Source of the DNA: Olivibacter sp. XZL3
Lineage (GTDB): Bacteria > Bacteroidota > Bacteroidia > Sphingobacteriales > Sphingobacteriaceae
Length of the DNA: 64,000 nt
Assembly: GCF_004368405.1 (NCBI RefSeq)
Contig: NZ_SBJH01000004.1
Location: forward strand, 235,094 to 299,093
Reading direction: 5' to 3'
Shown in pieces: positions 54,441-62,757 of this stretch. The translations under genes and the position numbers were made by a program. Under the pieces are notes generated by a model. The model was not told the DNA's origin, searched no databases, and saw nothing but the letters and a program-made list of their open reading frames with translations. Each line of letters begins with the position of its first letter. Position 1 is the stretch's first letter.

Positions 54441-55835
54441 TTATCGTTCATTTTGTTGAATCCCACTCCGCGTGATCTCATCCAAGGGAATAGGAAACGT
54501 GTACCTTCTGTCATTTGGAGTTAAGGTATAGACCGTATTGCCTACTGTACGACTCAGTGTAATTCCAGCGCCTTCTTTGTTTAGTCGACGCAAGTCATCC
54601 CACCGCAAACCGGCACGCCATACCAGTTCCTTCTGTCGTTCCTCCAACACTATCCTCAATAGCTCCTCTTTATCCAAACCACTATATGGAGTAAAAAAAC
54701 CTTCTTCCCACCGTTTGGATAACAAGGTATTCAAGGCAGCCAAGGCTTCATCCGTACCTCCCAGCCTTGCTGCGGACTCCGCCTTGATCAGATAAATTTC
54801 ATCCGTGGCTAAGCCAGAAAATGGATACCAAACCCTTCCCGAATAGCCTCTTTTAACTTTCGTTAATCCGGTCCTTGTATTAACCGTATAAAAAACAGAC
54901 CTTCTCAGGTCATGTTCACCGTATTTGCCCAATAACTCAGGACTAACGCCAACATTCGGGATGGGCTCATATAACGCATTATCGTAGTTAACACCATAGG
55001 TTGAGTAAAACAGACATTCAGTGTTATCTTCAATTGGGAACGGTATTCCGGTAGTTTTGTTAATTCCGTTATAATCCATCAAACTGTTATAAAGAAGCAA
55101 ACAGCTATCTGCATATATTTCTGCTAAATCATATTCGCGCATACTCAGGTAAAGACGGGCAAAAAGAGCATAGGCGGCCGGTTTAGAAGCCCGGTTCTTC
55201 AACAAAGGAAGTTGGTTTGGCAGAAGAGCAGAAGCCAAACGTAAGTCGGCTATAATCTGCTCGTAGGTTTCCTGTACGGTAGATCTTGGCATTATTTCGT
55301 CTACATTCGGGGAGGTTTTCAACGGAATGCCAAGCTCTGTTAATGCGGTTTCGTTATCGTAAGGCGGTGCAAAATTTTTCGCCAGATCAAAGAAGGCAAA
55401 GGCCCTCATGAAGTAGGCCTGACCTTTTATATTATCGTACTGCTGTTGGCTGGCATCTGTTATCTCCATAGATTTCAGTCCGTCCAAAATGCTATTGGCG
55501 TAAAAGACGGATTCATATGAAAAATTCCAATCATCCACACTCTGCTGCCCGCCAAATATATCCTGATTCCATACATAGGTGTTCCTTTCTATGGGCCTCG
55601 AATTCAGCCAATCCGTTTCCGTGGCGAGATAATATTCATCAGCGGCGAGCTGCCCCAGAGAAGAGGCCTTATTAAGACGCCAGAAATCTAGCATCATTTG
55701 GTAATCTTCCAGTGTTTGAGGTGCTACAATGTTGGTGTTTGGTTTCTGTTCTAGAAACTCATCACTGCAAGAAGAGCATATCGCAAGCAGAAACAGCAAT
55801 ACTATTATCTTATTATTATAAGCTATCTTTCTCAT
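54441..55835 (-). CDS. SusD/RagB-family lipoprotein (second)
   Basis: 464 aa with lipobox SSC near residue 23 and a SusD beginning CSDEFLEQKPNTNIVAPQTLEDYQMMLDFWRL. TPR-like helices (AYFMRAFAFFDLAKNFAPPYDNETA, LFARLYLSMREYDLAEIYAD) and the C-terminal RAGLRWDDLRRLNKEG ... FPIPLDEI follow. It caps the second SusC transporter. With a TlpA-like protein rather than glycoside hydrolases in the operon, a peptide or protein ligand is more likely than a glycan (inference). Confidence 0.9.
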   Translation of the reverse strand: MRKIAYNNKIIVLLFLLAICSSCSDEFLEQKPNTNIVAPQTLEDYQMMLDFWRLNKASSLGQLAADEYYLATETDWLNSRPIERNTYVWNQDIFGGQQSVDDWNFSYESVFYANSILDGLKSMEITDASQQQYDNIKGQAYFMRAFAFFDLAKNFAPPYDNETALTELGIPLKTSPNVDEIMPRSTVQETYEQIIADLRLASALLPNQLPLLKNRASKPAAYALFARLYLSMREYDLAEIYADSCLLLYNSLMDYNGINKTTGIPFPIEDNTECLFYSTYGVNYDNALYEPIPNVGVSPELLGKYGEHDLRRSVFYTVNTRTGLTKVKRGYSGRVWYPFSGLATDEIYLIKAESAARLGGTDEALAALNTLLSKRWEEGFFTPYSGLDKEELLRIVLEERQKELVWRAGLRWDDLRRLNKEGAGITLSRTVGNTVYTLTPNDRRYTFPIPLDEITRSGIQQNER

Positions 55836-55857
55836 AAAAACATTATTTCATTAGGCA

Positions 55858-58800
55858 TTAAAAATCAACCTTAAGTCCTAAGGCAATAGATCGTGGCGTA
55901 GGCACAAACGGTGCATCGGGATCAATGTTGTGCCCATTTGCTCTCCATAGCAAACCCAGATTATTTGCGTAAGCATATACCTGAAAATTAGAAAACGGCA
56001 TTCCGATTTTCGGTGTATAACTCAGACGGATATCCTGTAATCGTATCTGATCGCCCCTTTCCACCAATACTTCCGAATATTTATAAAAGGTCTCACGTGC
56101 GTAGTCAAATGGATAGATCATTGCAGGCACATTCGTCTTCAACTCATCGCCGGGAGACTGCCATCGTTGGCTAAAATCAGCTTGACTGTAATTGCCCGGC
56201 AATTCACTGTAATTTAGTGAAGCGCGACGGAAGTAATATCCTGCCTTAAAAGTGATGTTAAAAGACATACTAAAGCGCCCATAAGAAAACGTATTGACAA
56301 AGCTTCCAAAAAAAACCGGTGTAGCAGACCCCTCGTAATATAGATTGGCGGGATCCGCATTGCTGATAATAGCCGCATAATCCACCGATTCCTTCCCATC
56401 CAGTACACCGATCGGATTCCCGGTATCATTAAGTCCTCTGTTAGGAAAACTGAAGATGGCATACAAAGGGAATCCCTCCAATGGATTGATATAATTTTCT
56501 CCCGCGATATCCTGATTGCTACCTTGTCTAAGCTTATAAGAAATCACTTCATCCTTCACATAGTTAAGCAACAACGTACTGCTCCAATTAAAAGGTGCAC
56601 GAATATTAATGGAACTCAATTGAAAATCCACTCCTTTTGTAAGCATATCAGCGGCATTTCCCCTAAACTGCGTCACACCCGCCTGTGGACTCAGCGGTGT
56701 ATTAGCAATGAGGTCAGTAGCCTTTTTCTGGTAATATTCCACGCTTCCACTGATCCGACTATTTTTAAAACCAAAATCTGCTCCGACATTCCAGACTCCC
56801 ACTTTTTCCCAACGAAGAGATGGGTTGGGTGGATTGGAAATCGAAAGGTAGTTCATCCCGAAGGTGTTGACTCCAGTGCCAGCCAAAGCCGTTAGATAGG
56901 CAGTAGTGCTTTTATCAATATTTCCATTGTAACCATAAGAAGTTCTCAACTTCAAGTAAGGTAACACCTCCGAGTGGTAAAAGCCTTCATCGCTCAGATC
57001 CCACGACAAACCTGCCGACCATAGGGGAACTGCCCTTTGGTTCGTTTTCACCCCGAAGAGATTAGATTCATCTCGGCGGGCACTCGCAGAAATCATGTAG
57101 CGCTTCCGATAGCTGTAAGACGTATTGATGTAAAAAGAACGGTTTCTGTCCCACGAGCCTCCACTGGAAATGCGCGCTGGTATCCGCAAAGAAGACCAGC
57201 CATAAAATTGAGGGTATGGAGTCGAATAGTCTAAACTAGCGTTTGCATTCGAGGCGGTTTCGCTGTTATAACCATACAAACGAAAATCGTCACTAAAATT
57301 CTTATGCTGCCGCAGTTCAAATCCAGCTAAGAGCCTGATCTCATGAACCTGATTAAAAGTACGATCAAAATTAGCTTGGAAACGGGCCGACTGGTTCTCG
57401 TAATGGCTTTCACCCCGGTCCACAATGTCACCTACGGGAATCGGACGGATCACATTACCGGCTGCGTCGATCTGCGAATAGCTATTGATTAAGTTACGGG
57501 TATAATACGAACTAATGCTGTTGATTGTCTCCCGCTCAGTTACACCTTTTTGATAAAGGTAATAAGAAGCAATACTGAGCCCGTCCATAATACGATAAGT
57601 AGCATTCAGGTTTATGCGGTAATCGGTAAGACGTATTGATTGGTTAGGCGACAGCTCGTCCAACGGGCGGTAATGCCAATCAAGTAATTTGCTTTGTCCC
57701 ACCGTATCGACATAGGCCATGCGGAGATCATTCACTACTGCCAGATGGCTGCCATCGGCACCAATTAGCGATTCATAAGGATACCGTGCAGTGGCGTAAA
57801 TTCCCGCGTTCTGCTTCGTCTCCGATTGAGTCAACATTAAATCCGTCCCCAGTGCTAACCTTTTGTTCAGAAAGTAAAAATTGTTTCTTGCAGCTAGGTT
57901 CATACGCTGAAAGCTATTTGACACCAATGGCTGTCTATTGTGGTCATAACCGGCAGACAGGTAATAATCATTGACAGCGTTGCCACCATTAATAGCCAAT
58001 GCATATTGTTGATTCACGGAATTTCTGTATACATATTTATGCAGATCCTCACGAACATCCTGCCCTTTTAGTACATCCATTTGGCGAGCGGAGTCTGCCG
58101 CAGATATCAGTCCGTCTCTCCGTTGCTGCAACATAGCCACTACGGGAGAAACGGCGCTATAACCATCGTTTATATTCCAGTAATTACCATTCTCGAACAA
58201 GTATTGCTCTAAGGCGATAAACTCCTGCGAACTCAGCTGTGGCTGTGCAAAAATGTCCGGCCTCTCTCCTATGGTAAGATTGCTGTTAAAATCCACTTTT
58301 GTTCTTCCCCCGCCGCCCTTCTTAGTAGTAATAACAATGACACCATTACCCGCTCGTACCCCCCAGATTGAGGCCGCAGCGGCATCTTTAAGCACCGAAA
58401 TACTGGCAATGTCATTGGGGTTTATACTGGCCAAATCTCCTTCATAGGGAAAATTATCCAACACAATTAGAGGTTCCTGGTTTCCCATAATAGTGCTATT
58501 ACCTCGAATGGTAATGGGCGAACGACTTTCGGGATTTTTATTAAAGATCAGACCGCTTGTTACGCCATCCAGACGGTCGAGAATGTTTGTAGAAACGCTC
58601 CTATTCAATAGTTCGTTATCAATCTGCACAAAGCTCCCCGTTGCCCGTTCTTTAGGCAAGGTCTGATACCCGGTGCTTACCTGCACTTCTTCCAATTGGG
58701 TACCGTTGCTATCGAGGTGGATGGTTAATGGATTGCTGCCGCGTTTAGTGAAGGGAATCTCCGCTGTTTGATAACCTACATAACTGACCACTAGAACGCC

Positions 58801-59514
58801 TGTGCTATCCGTTGCCAGGATACGGAATTTGCCTTCCGCATTGGTCAATACTGTATTCTGTTTGCCTTTGATGCTAATCGTCGCACCATCCAAAGGGGTA
58901 TCATCAGCGGCATTCAGCACCCTACCCGTAATGGGATAGCTTTTCTGAAAAGCCACGCCGTGGGCAGCCTCCGGAGAGGAGGACTGCCGGGCGTGTGCCA
59001 AACAAACACAGAACAAGACGTTTAAGGCTGTAAGGTATATGGTGTAGGGTCTAAGGGCGCGCAAGGCCACCCCGCCCTGATTCAGCGTCATATCAACCAT
59101 AGTGCCTACCTGCCGACAGGTAGGCTGGCGTCTCAGAATTATTTGAGCAAGGTTGGATCGATTTCCGAATTTTTTGCCGACCTGCGTATTACCCACTTCG
59201 GGAATCCTTCGGGTTCGCTTCGACTGGCCTTCGGCAACGCTTCGGTAATTGTCGAAGCCGACTCGAAGAACTGTCGAAGGCCAGTCGAACATTTGTCGAA
59301 GCAGTCTCGAACATGTCCCGAAGCAGTGTCGAACAGTTGCCGAACACTTGTCAAACACGAATCGAAGAGGTGTCAAAACTCCCCCCTTTGTCATTTCGAC
59401 TGAGGGTCTAACGGAGGATCGTGCGGAATGGAGAAATCTCCAAAATCCCATCATTTTAGCCATCCTGCCATAGAGGCAGAACAGCTTCAAAACTTTGTGT
59501 AAATAATCTTTCAT
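55858..59514 (-). CDS. SusC/RagA TonB-dependent transporter with repeat-encoded N-terminal extension
   Basis: 1218 codons from ATG 59514; ATG 59100 (1080 aa) or 59091 gives a normal-length SusC with a signal-like segment (LRALRPYTIYLTALNVLFCV). The conserved body has the CarboxypepD domain (ITGRVLNAADDTPLDGATIS), plug signature INPNDIASISVLKDAAAASIWG, and a full barrel ending SIALGLKVDF. Residues about 50-100 of the long form are four 11-residue repeats (FDKCSATVRHC, FGTCSRLLRQM, FDWPSTVLRVG, FDNYRSVAEGQ) encoded by the 11-bp array C. I report the long frame because its first residues (MKDYLHKVLKLFCLYG) look like a native start and the upstream gene ends 12 bp before it. The insert would then be an in-frame acquisition. 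Confidence 0.8.
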   Translation of the reverse strand: MKDYLHKVLKLFCLYGRMAKMMGFWRFLHSARSSVRPSVEMTKGGVLTPLRFVFDKCSATVRHCFGTCSRLLRQMFDWPSTVLRVGFDNYRSVAEGQSKRTRRIPEVGNTQVGKKFGNRSNLAQIILRRQPTCRQVGTMVDMTLNQGGVALRALRPYTIYLTALNVLFCVCLAHARQSSSPEAAHGVAFQKSYPITGRVLNAADDTPLDGATISIKGKQNTVLTNAEGKFRILATDSTGVLVVSYVGYQTAEIPFTKRGSNPLTIHLDSNGTQLEEVQVSTGYQTLPKERATGSFVQIDNELLNRSVSTNILDRLDGVTSGLIFNKNPESRSPITIRGNSTIMGNQEPLIVLDNFPYEGDLASINPNDIASISVLKDAAAASIWGVRAGNGVIVITTKKGGGGRTKVDFNSNLTIGERPDIFAQPQLSSQEFIALEQYLFENGNYWNINDGYSAVSPVVAMLQQRRDGLISAADSARQMDVLKGQDVREDLHKYVYRNSVNQQYALAINGGNAVNDYYLSAGYDHNRQPLVSNSFQRMNLAARNNFYFLNKRLALGTDLMLTQSETKQNAGIYATARYPYESLIGADGSHLAVVNDLRMAYVDTVGQSKLLDWHYRPLDELSPNQSIRLTDYRINLNATYRIMDGLSIASYYLYQKGVTERETINSISSYYTRNLINSYSQIDAAGNVIRPIPVGDIVDRGESHYENQSARFQANFDRTFNQVHEIRLLAGFELRQHKNFSDDFRLYGYNSETASNANASLDYSTPYPQFYGWSSLRIPARISSGGSWDRNRSFYINTSYSYRKRYMISASARRDESNLFGVKTNQRAVPLWSAGLSWDLSDEGFYHSEVLPYLKLRTSYGYNGNIDKSTTAYLTALAGTGVNTFGMNYLSISNPPNPSLRWEKVGVWNVGADFGFKNSRISGSVEYYQKKATDLIANTPLSPQAGVTQFRGNAADMLTKGVDFQLSSINIRAPFNWSSTLLLNYVKDEVISYKLRQGSNQDIAGENYINPLEGFPLYAIFSFPNRGLNDTGNPIGVLDGKESVDYAAIISNADPANLYYEGSATPVFFGSFVNTFSYGRFSMSFNITFKAGYYFRRASLNYSELPGNYSQADFSQRWQSPGDELKTNVPAMIYPFDYARETFYKYSEVLVERGDQIRLQDIRLSYTPKIGMPFSNFQVYAYANNLGLLWRANGHNIDPDAPFVPTPRSIALGLKVDF
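59103..59124. repeat. Palindrome in the SusC 5-prime region
   Basis: GCCTACCTG-CCGA-CAGGTAGGC, a perfect 9-bp inverted repeat. Palindromes of this CCTACCTG/CAGGTAGG type recur in Bacteroidota genomes. It lies at the junction between the repeat insert and the normal SusC start. Confidence 0.7.
59197..59379. repeat. 11-bp tandem array C, inverted halves, inside the SusC frame
   Basis: Five TTCG-type units start at 59197, 59208, 59219, 59230 and 59241; then twelve units with core GTCGAA (59248-59379) follow with no length variation (attgtcgaagc, cgactcgaaga, actgtcgaagg and so on). TTCGR and YCGAA are reverse complements, so the two halves are in opposite orientation with one 10-bp step at the junction. 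Because 33 bp is 11 codons, each reading frame shows an 11-residue repeat. Confidence 0.92.
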
Positions 59515-59526
59515 AGCTAGGTTAGG

Positions 59527-59838
59527 TTAATTTTCGGTTTGTGTTGTTTCTTCTAAGCGGTGCATAGCGTTTTGCTTTTCTAAAGTGTGAATTGCTACGA
59601 GCAAAAACATGACTTCACACATGAAGATTTCCAATTGCTTGGTTACTTCTTGATGGTTATTTCCGCCTTTCATACATGTAGAGGCATCATAGATACTTTG
59701 GATTGCTCGGATATAGGTATATTTCTTGCAAAAGTTTTTTATTACCTCACTTGGATTATATTCCCTTTGAGCTGCGCCTTCGAGCGCTTTCCGCACATAT
59801 TTGTCCTCAAAAAATGATACGTCTTTATTATTATTCAT
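59527..59838 (-). CDS. Hypothetical protein encoded ahead of SusC
   Basis: 103 aa from ATG 59838; the longer frame to 59961 runs back into repeat array D and is unlikely. Composition suggests an all-helical soluble protein (YVRKALEGAAQREYNPSEVI, then EVTKQLEIFMCEVMFLLVAIHTLEKQ). No family recognised. It ends 12 bp before the SusC long-form start, so it is the first gene of the operon with SusC, SusD and the TlpA-like gene. Confidence 0.55.
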   Translation of the reverse strand: MNNNKDVSFFEDKYVRKALEGAAQREYNPSEVIKNFCKKYTYIRAIQSIYDASTCMKGGNNHQEVTKQLEIFMCEVMFLLVAIHTLEKQNAMHRLEETTQTEN

Positions 59839-59932
59839 GTCATTCGGTTTAGTTGTTTTATTTGGTTCTTTACACGGTCTTGCCCTATGATATTTATCTA
59901 CACGGCCTCTCTCCTGCCGCGCACCTCCTGTT

Positions 59933-60047
59933 GAACTCCCGTGCAACTCGATGGGGCGCAACGCACCCGAGTTCCCAACAAGCTCCTAGTAAGTCCCTAC
60001 GGAGTTCCTAACAAGCTCCGAAGCGGACTCGAAGAGGGGTACCAAAA
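59933..60047. repeat. 11-bp periodic array D
   Basis: Units starting GTTCC, GCTCC, GTCCC, GTTCC, GCTCC, GACTC and GGGTA begin at 59971, 59982, 59993, 60004, 60015, 60026 and 60037, all exactly 11 bp apart. On the left, GAACT at 59933 and CAACT at 59944 (11 bp apart) are in the opposite sense. Same design as arrays A-C, with different base sequence. Confidence 0.82.
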
Positions 60048-60379
60048 GGACATAGCTCTTCCATTACATTCTATTGCTCGTTTTTTAATTTAAATTGATT
60101 TGCACGAAGAAATCTAACAGCTGACGCCTAACTGAGAGAAAGAAAGGTAAAGCCCAAGTTATTCAGGGGCTGAAATAATTAACTGATTGGTGTGTTTAGG
60201 TTTAATTTTCATAACTCGTTTTTATTTAACGAGTCTTCATTTTTCGGTATCGAGTGCCAGTAAAACTATAGCGGGCTACCACCAACCGCTCCACAAGGCT
60301 CTGACCCCTCCCAAAACGGAATTACGATAGCAGCCCAAGTGCTATAGCGTGCACCAAAAGTACACAAAATATCACTTTG

Positions 60380-60447
60380 GGCATTAAACTACCGTCTCGT
60401 TTGGGATTTATTGTCAGAGTTTGTGAACGAGACTCTTTGTTAATGCC
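60380..60447. other. Nested inverted repeats, candidate structured element
   Basis: GGCATTAA (60380-60387) pairs with TTAATGCC (60440-60447), and inside it GTCTCGTT (60394-60401) pairs with AACGAGAC (60426-60433). Both stems are perfect 8-mers arranged as one long hairpin. It lies 110-180 bp upstream of the XRE gene; no gene overlaps it. Confidence 0.65.
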
Positions 60448-60506
60448 TTTCAAACCGTGAAAATATCAACACGGAAGCTCAACAAATATAGAAATTAATT
60501 CACAAA

Positions 60507-60522
60507 AGGACAAATATGTCCT
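60507..60522. promoter_or_regulatory. Candidate XRE operator
   Basis: AGGACA-AATA-TGTCCT, a perfect 6-bp palindrome with four-base spacer, 34 bp before the ATG of the XRE gene. Position and symmetry suit autoregulation by a dimeric helix-turn-helix protein. Confidence 0.55.
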
Positions 60523-60556
60523 AATATTTATTTTTATTATTCGTGAATCTTGTTGA

Positions 60557-60784
60557 ATGGCAAATCAATATCGTGACGAACCCTATCTTAAAAAAGTAGG
60601 CCAGAGATTAATCCAAATAAGAATACAAAACAATTGGTCTCAAGAGAAGCTAGCAGAGATCACAGGACTTGATACCAGACAAATAGGAAGAATCGAAAGA
60701 GCGGAAACAAATTCGACGATAAGTATTATCAAGAAAATAGCGAAGACTACTGGATTAAAAATGAGTGATATTTTGGAAGACTAA
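60557..60784 (+). CDS. XRE-family helix-turn-helix regulator
   Basis: 75 aa, one HTH_3 domain covering the protein: VGQRLIQIRIQNNWSQEKLAEITGLDTRQIGRIERAETNST with helix-turn-helix at about 28-50, and a short tail (KMSDILED). Single-domain XRE proteins are typical regulators in restriction-modification systems and mobile elements, here at the left end of the AT-rich segment. The palindrome upstream is the likely operator. Confidence 0.88.
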   Translation: MANQYRDEPYLKKVGQRLIQIRIQNNWSQEKLAEITGLDTRQIGRIERAETNSTISIIKKIAKTTGLKMSDILED

Positions 60785-60806
60785 CTTTCTTAAAACCCCA
60801 AAAACA

Positions 60807-60926
60807 TTGAACGAAATTGTAGCTAAGGCTAATAAAGTTCAAAATCAGATTTGGGAAGCAAGTAATTTTACCCAACCCTTGGAAAACGCTGTCAAAGGTA
60901 AAACAAAAAGCTTGACATCATCTTAA
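60807..60926 (+). pseudogene. Small gene remnant after the XRE gene
   Basis: A 39-codon frame, ending at 60926 without an ATG, encodes a protein-like sequence LNEIVAKANKVQNQIWEASN ending GKTKSLTSS. It has real-protein composition but no recognised family. It may be the tail of a gene lost after the XRE regulator. Confidence 0.25.
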
Positions 60927-61016
60927 AAAACGGACTGAATACCTATATACTAGCTAAGAAGCAGACAAAGGATTAGTATATTTGCGGTCATCAAGGAATA
61001 ACCGCAACCGTTGCTT

Positions 61017-61526
61017 ATGAGTACCAATCTGTTATTAGAAGAACTAGATATAAAAACCATGCCGCAGATCGAAGTGGAAAAAATGCTCAATGTGCTGCTC
61101 CAAGCTATCGTACCAAATATAAACAGTCGTCCTAGTTATTCCATTCGTATATTAAATGTAACCGGCAAATCCAGCAATACCTTCTATCGGGCAGAAAAAC
61201 AAGTCGAAGGTAAAGATTGGGAACCGATCGCGGAATTCGGAACAGAACAAAAAGATGTACTACTGAAATTGGAAGAATCTGAGATTGCTACTGAAGAAAC
61301 GGTCAGGGATTGGGTGCTGGGCAAGGTTGAGGCTAGCTATTTTGATATTGCTAAGAATGCATTACAAATCTTCAGAGATTGCTCTACGGAATTAAATGGT
61401 AAGGTACGACCGTTGTTTCTAGCAAACGCGCTGAAAGCATGTAATGGAACGAAAGGCCTTCCTAAGTTGATAAAAAAGAAGGATAGGAATGGGAGGTTTG
61501 TTTATCTAGATGAATTACGACCCTAA
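61017..61526 (+). CDS. Hypothetical protein in the AT-rich island
   Basis: 169 aa from ATG 61017 (the frame also allows TTG at 61011). N-terminal helices (ELDIKTMPQIEVEKMLNVLLQAIVP), then a beta-like SYSIRILNVTGKSSNTFYRAE, and a basic C-terminal stretch LPKLIKKKDRNGRFVYLDEL. No family is recognised. An inverted repeat TTGCGGT/ACCGCAA (60982-61007) precedes it. Its place between an XRE gene and a DUF262/HEPN pair suggests an accessory or defence role. Confidence 0.6.
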   Translation: MSTNLLLEELDIKTMPQIEVEKMLNVLLQAIVPNINSRPSYSIRILNVTGKSSNTFYRAEKQVEGKDWEPIAEFGTEQKDVLLKLEESEIATEETVRDWVLGKVEASYFDIAKNALQIFRDCSTELNGKVRPLFLANALKACNGTKGLPKLIKKKDRNGRFVYLDELRP

Positions 61527-61698
61527 TAAACAAATTATCATTAAATAGAAATATTTTCTCAGATCTAGATTGTGTTGCTATCTTTAGTTTAATTTCGATA
61601 TGTAGTCGGTCGAATTGAACTTAGGCTTGGCTCAACGATAAGCGTCAATTAATACAGAGTTTCAGTATATCGATATATTAGAAGAGAATTGTGAAAAA

Positions 61699-62757
61699 AT
61701 GAAAAATTTTGACAGTAGAACATATAGTATAAATGATTTTTTGGAATGGAATGATAAAAAGCAGCTTCAATTATCTCCAAAATTTCAAAGGAAATCGGTT
61801 TGGACGGATGATGCAAGATCCTATTTGATGGATACAATTGTGCGCGGAAAGCCAGTTCCTAAAATATTCATAAGGCAAACGTTAAACGTAGAGTCACGAC
61901 AATCAATTAGGGAAGTCGTCGATGGTCAACAAAGACTTCGGACTATTATTTCGTATATCAATGATGGGTTTACAATTAATAAGAAGCACAATGATAGATT
62001 TGGAGGATATTATTTCAGCCAATTGAGCAATATCGACCAGGAAATTCAAGCTCAAATCCTAAATTACGAATTAGCAGTTGATTTGTTAGTAAACTTACCT
62101 GATAAAGAAATTCTTGACATTTTTAGTCGCTTGAATTCATATTCCGTGACACTAAATGAGCAGGAAAAAATTCATGCGAATCATTTCAGCGAGTTTAAAA
62201 TTGTAGTAGATAATATTGCTCATAAATATAATGAATTTTGGACCAGCAGCAAACTGCTTACGAATCAAAGGATTCTCAGGATGGAAGACGCCACACTGGT
62301 AGCTGATCTAGTAGTTGCAACATTAGAAGGTATCCAATCTAAAAAACAAATTAAAAGTTTCTATAATAAATATGAAAAGACTTTCGACTATAACGTCAAT
62401 GATATAGAACGGAGATTTGACTCTACAATTGAATTGATAAAAAAAGTTTTCGACGAAGGATTGAAAGTTACAGAATTTAAACGAATCCACTTATTTTACA
62501 CCCTGTTCACGACATTCTATGATTCCTTATTTGGCTTAAAGGACATGGATAAGCACCTAAACTCTATTTCTGAGGATCGATATGAGAGAATTAAAATATC
62601 TTTAACAAACTTAAATGAATTGTTTAGTAGCAAAACAATGACAGGGTTATCAGATTCTGAAGTACAATTTTTAAATGATAGCAGAAGAGCGACTACTGAT
62701 ACAGCAGTAAGAAAAAGAAGAACTGAATTCTTGATCAATAAAATTGATAAGTTGTAA
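61699..62757 (+). CDS. DUF262-domain protein (ParB/Srx-like)
   Basis: 352 aa. DUF262 domain in residues about 10-200: LSPKFQRKSVWTDDARSYLM (19-38), the signature DGQQRLRTI at 75-83, and FSRLNSYSVTLNEQEK at about 145-160. The C-terminal part (about 200-350) is helical; there is no DUF1524 HNH nuclease domain as in GmrSD type IV restriction enzymes. DUF262 proteins bind nucleotides or DNA and hydrolyse phosphate bonds in several defence systems. The stop overlaps the start of the HEPN gene by one base (TAATG), so the two proteins are made together. Confidence 0.85.
   Translation: MKNFDSRTYSINDFLEWNDKKQLQLSPKFQRKSVWTDDARSYLMDTIVRGKPVPKIFIRQTLNVESRQSIREVVDGQQRLRTIISYINDGFTINKKHNDRFGGYYFSQLSNIDQEIQAQILNYELAVDLLVNLPDKEILDIFSRLNSYSVTLNEQEKIHANHFSEFKIVVDNIAHKYNEFWTSSKLLTNQRILRMEDATLVADLVVATLEGIQSKKQIKSFYNKYEKTFDYNVNDIERRFDSTIELIKKVFDEGLKVTEFKRIHLFYTLFTTFYDSLFGLKDMDKHLNSISEDRYERIKISLTNLNELFSSKTMTGLSDSEVQFLNDSRRATTDTAVRKRRTEFLINKIDKL

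Larger units (their letters stand above)
59839..60556. other. Long regulatory region with array D and hairpins
   Basis: 718 bp without a convincing gene, between the divergent SusC operon and XRE gene. It contains array D (59933-60047), a hairpin ACTCGTT/AACGAGT (60213-60234), nested inverted repeats at 60380-60447 and the XRE operator candidate at 60507-60522. All are listed or discussed separately. Confidence 0.6.

Noticed and set aside
59197..59379. Array C as a CRISPR array
   Set aside because: Units are only 11 bp, directly adjacent with no spacers, and no cas genes are present.
59143..59403. Open frames on both strands across array C as separate genes
   Set aside because: An 11-bp repeat without stop-forming words keeps several frames open by chance; the products are only repeat translations.
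61011..61016. TTG start for the unknown 169-aa gene
   Set aside because: An ATG two codons later is the more probable start.
61699..62757. DUF262 protein as a GmrSD type IV restriction enzyme
   Set aside because: The C-terminal DUF1524 HNH domain of GmrSD proteins is missing and the frame ends at a normal length for a DUF262-only protein.
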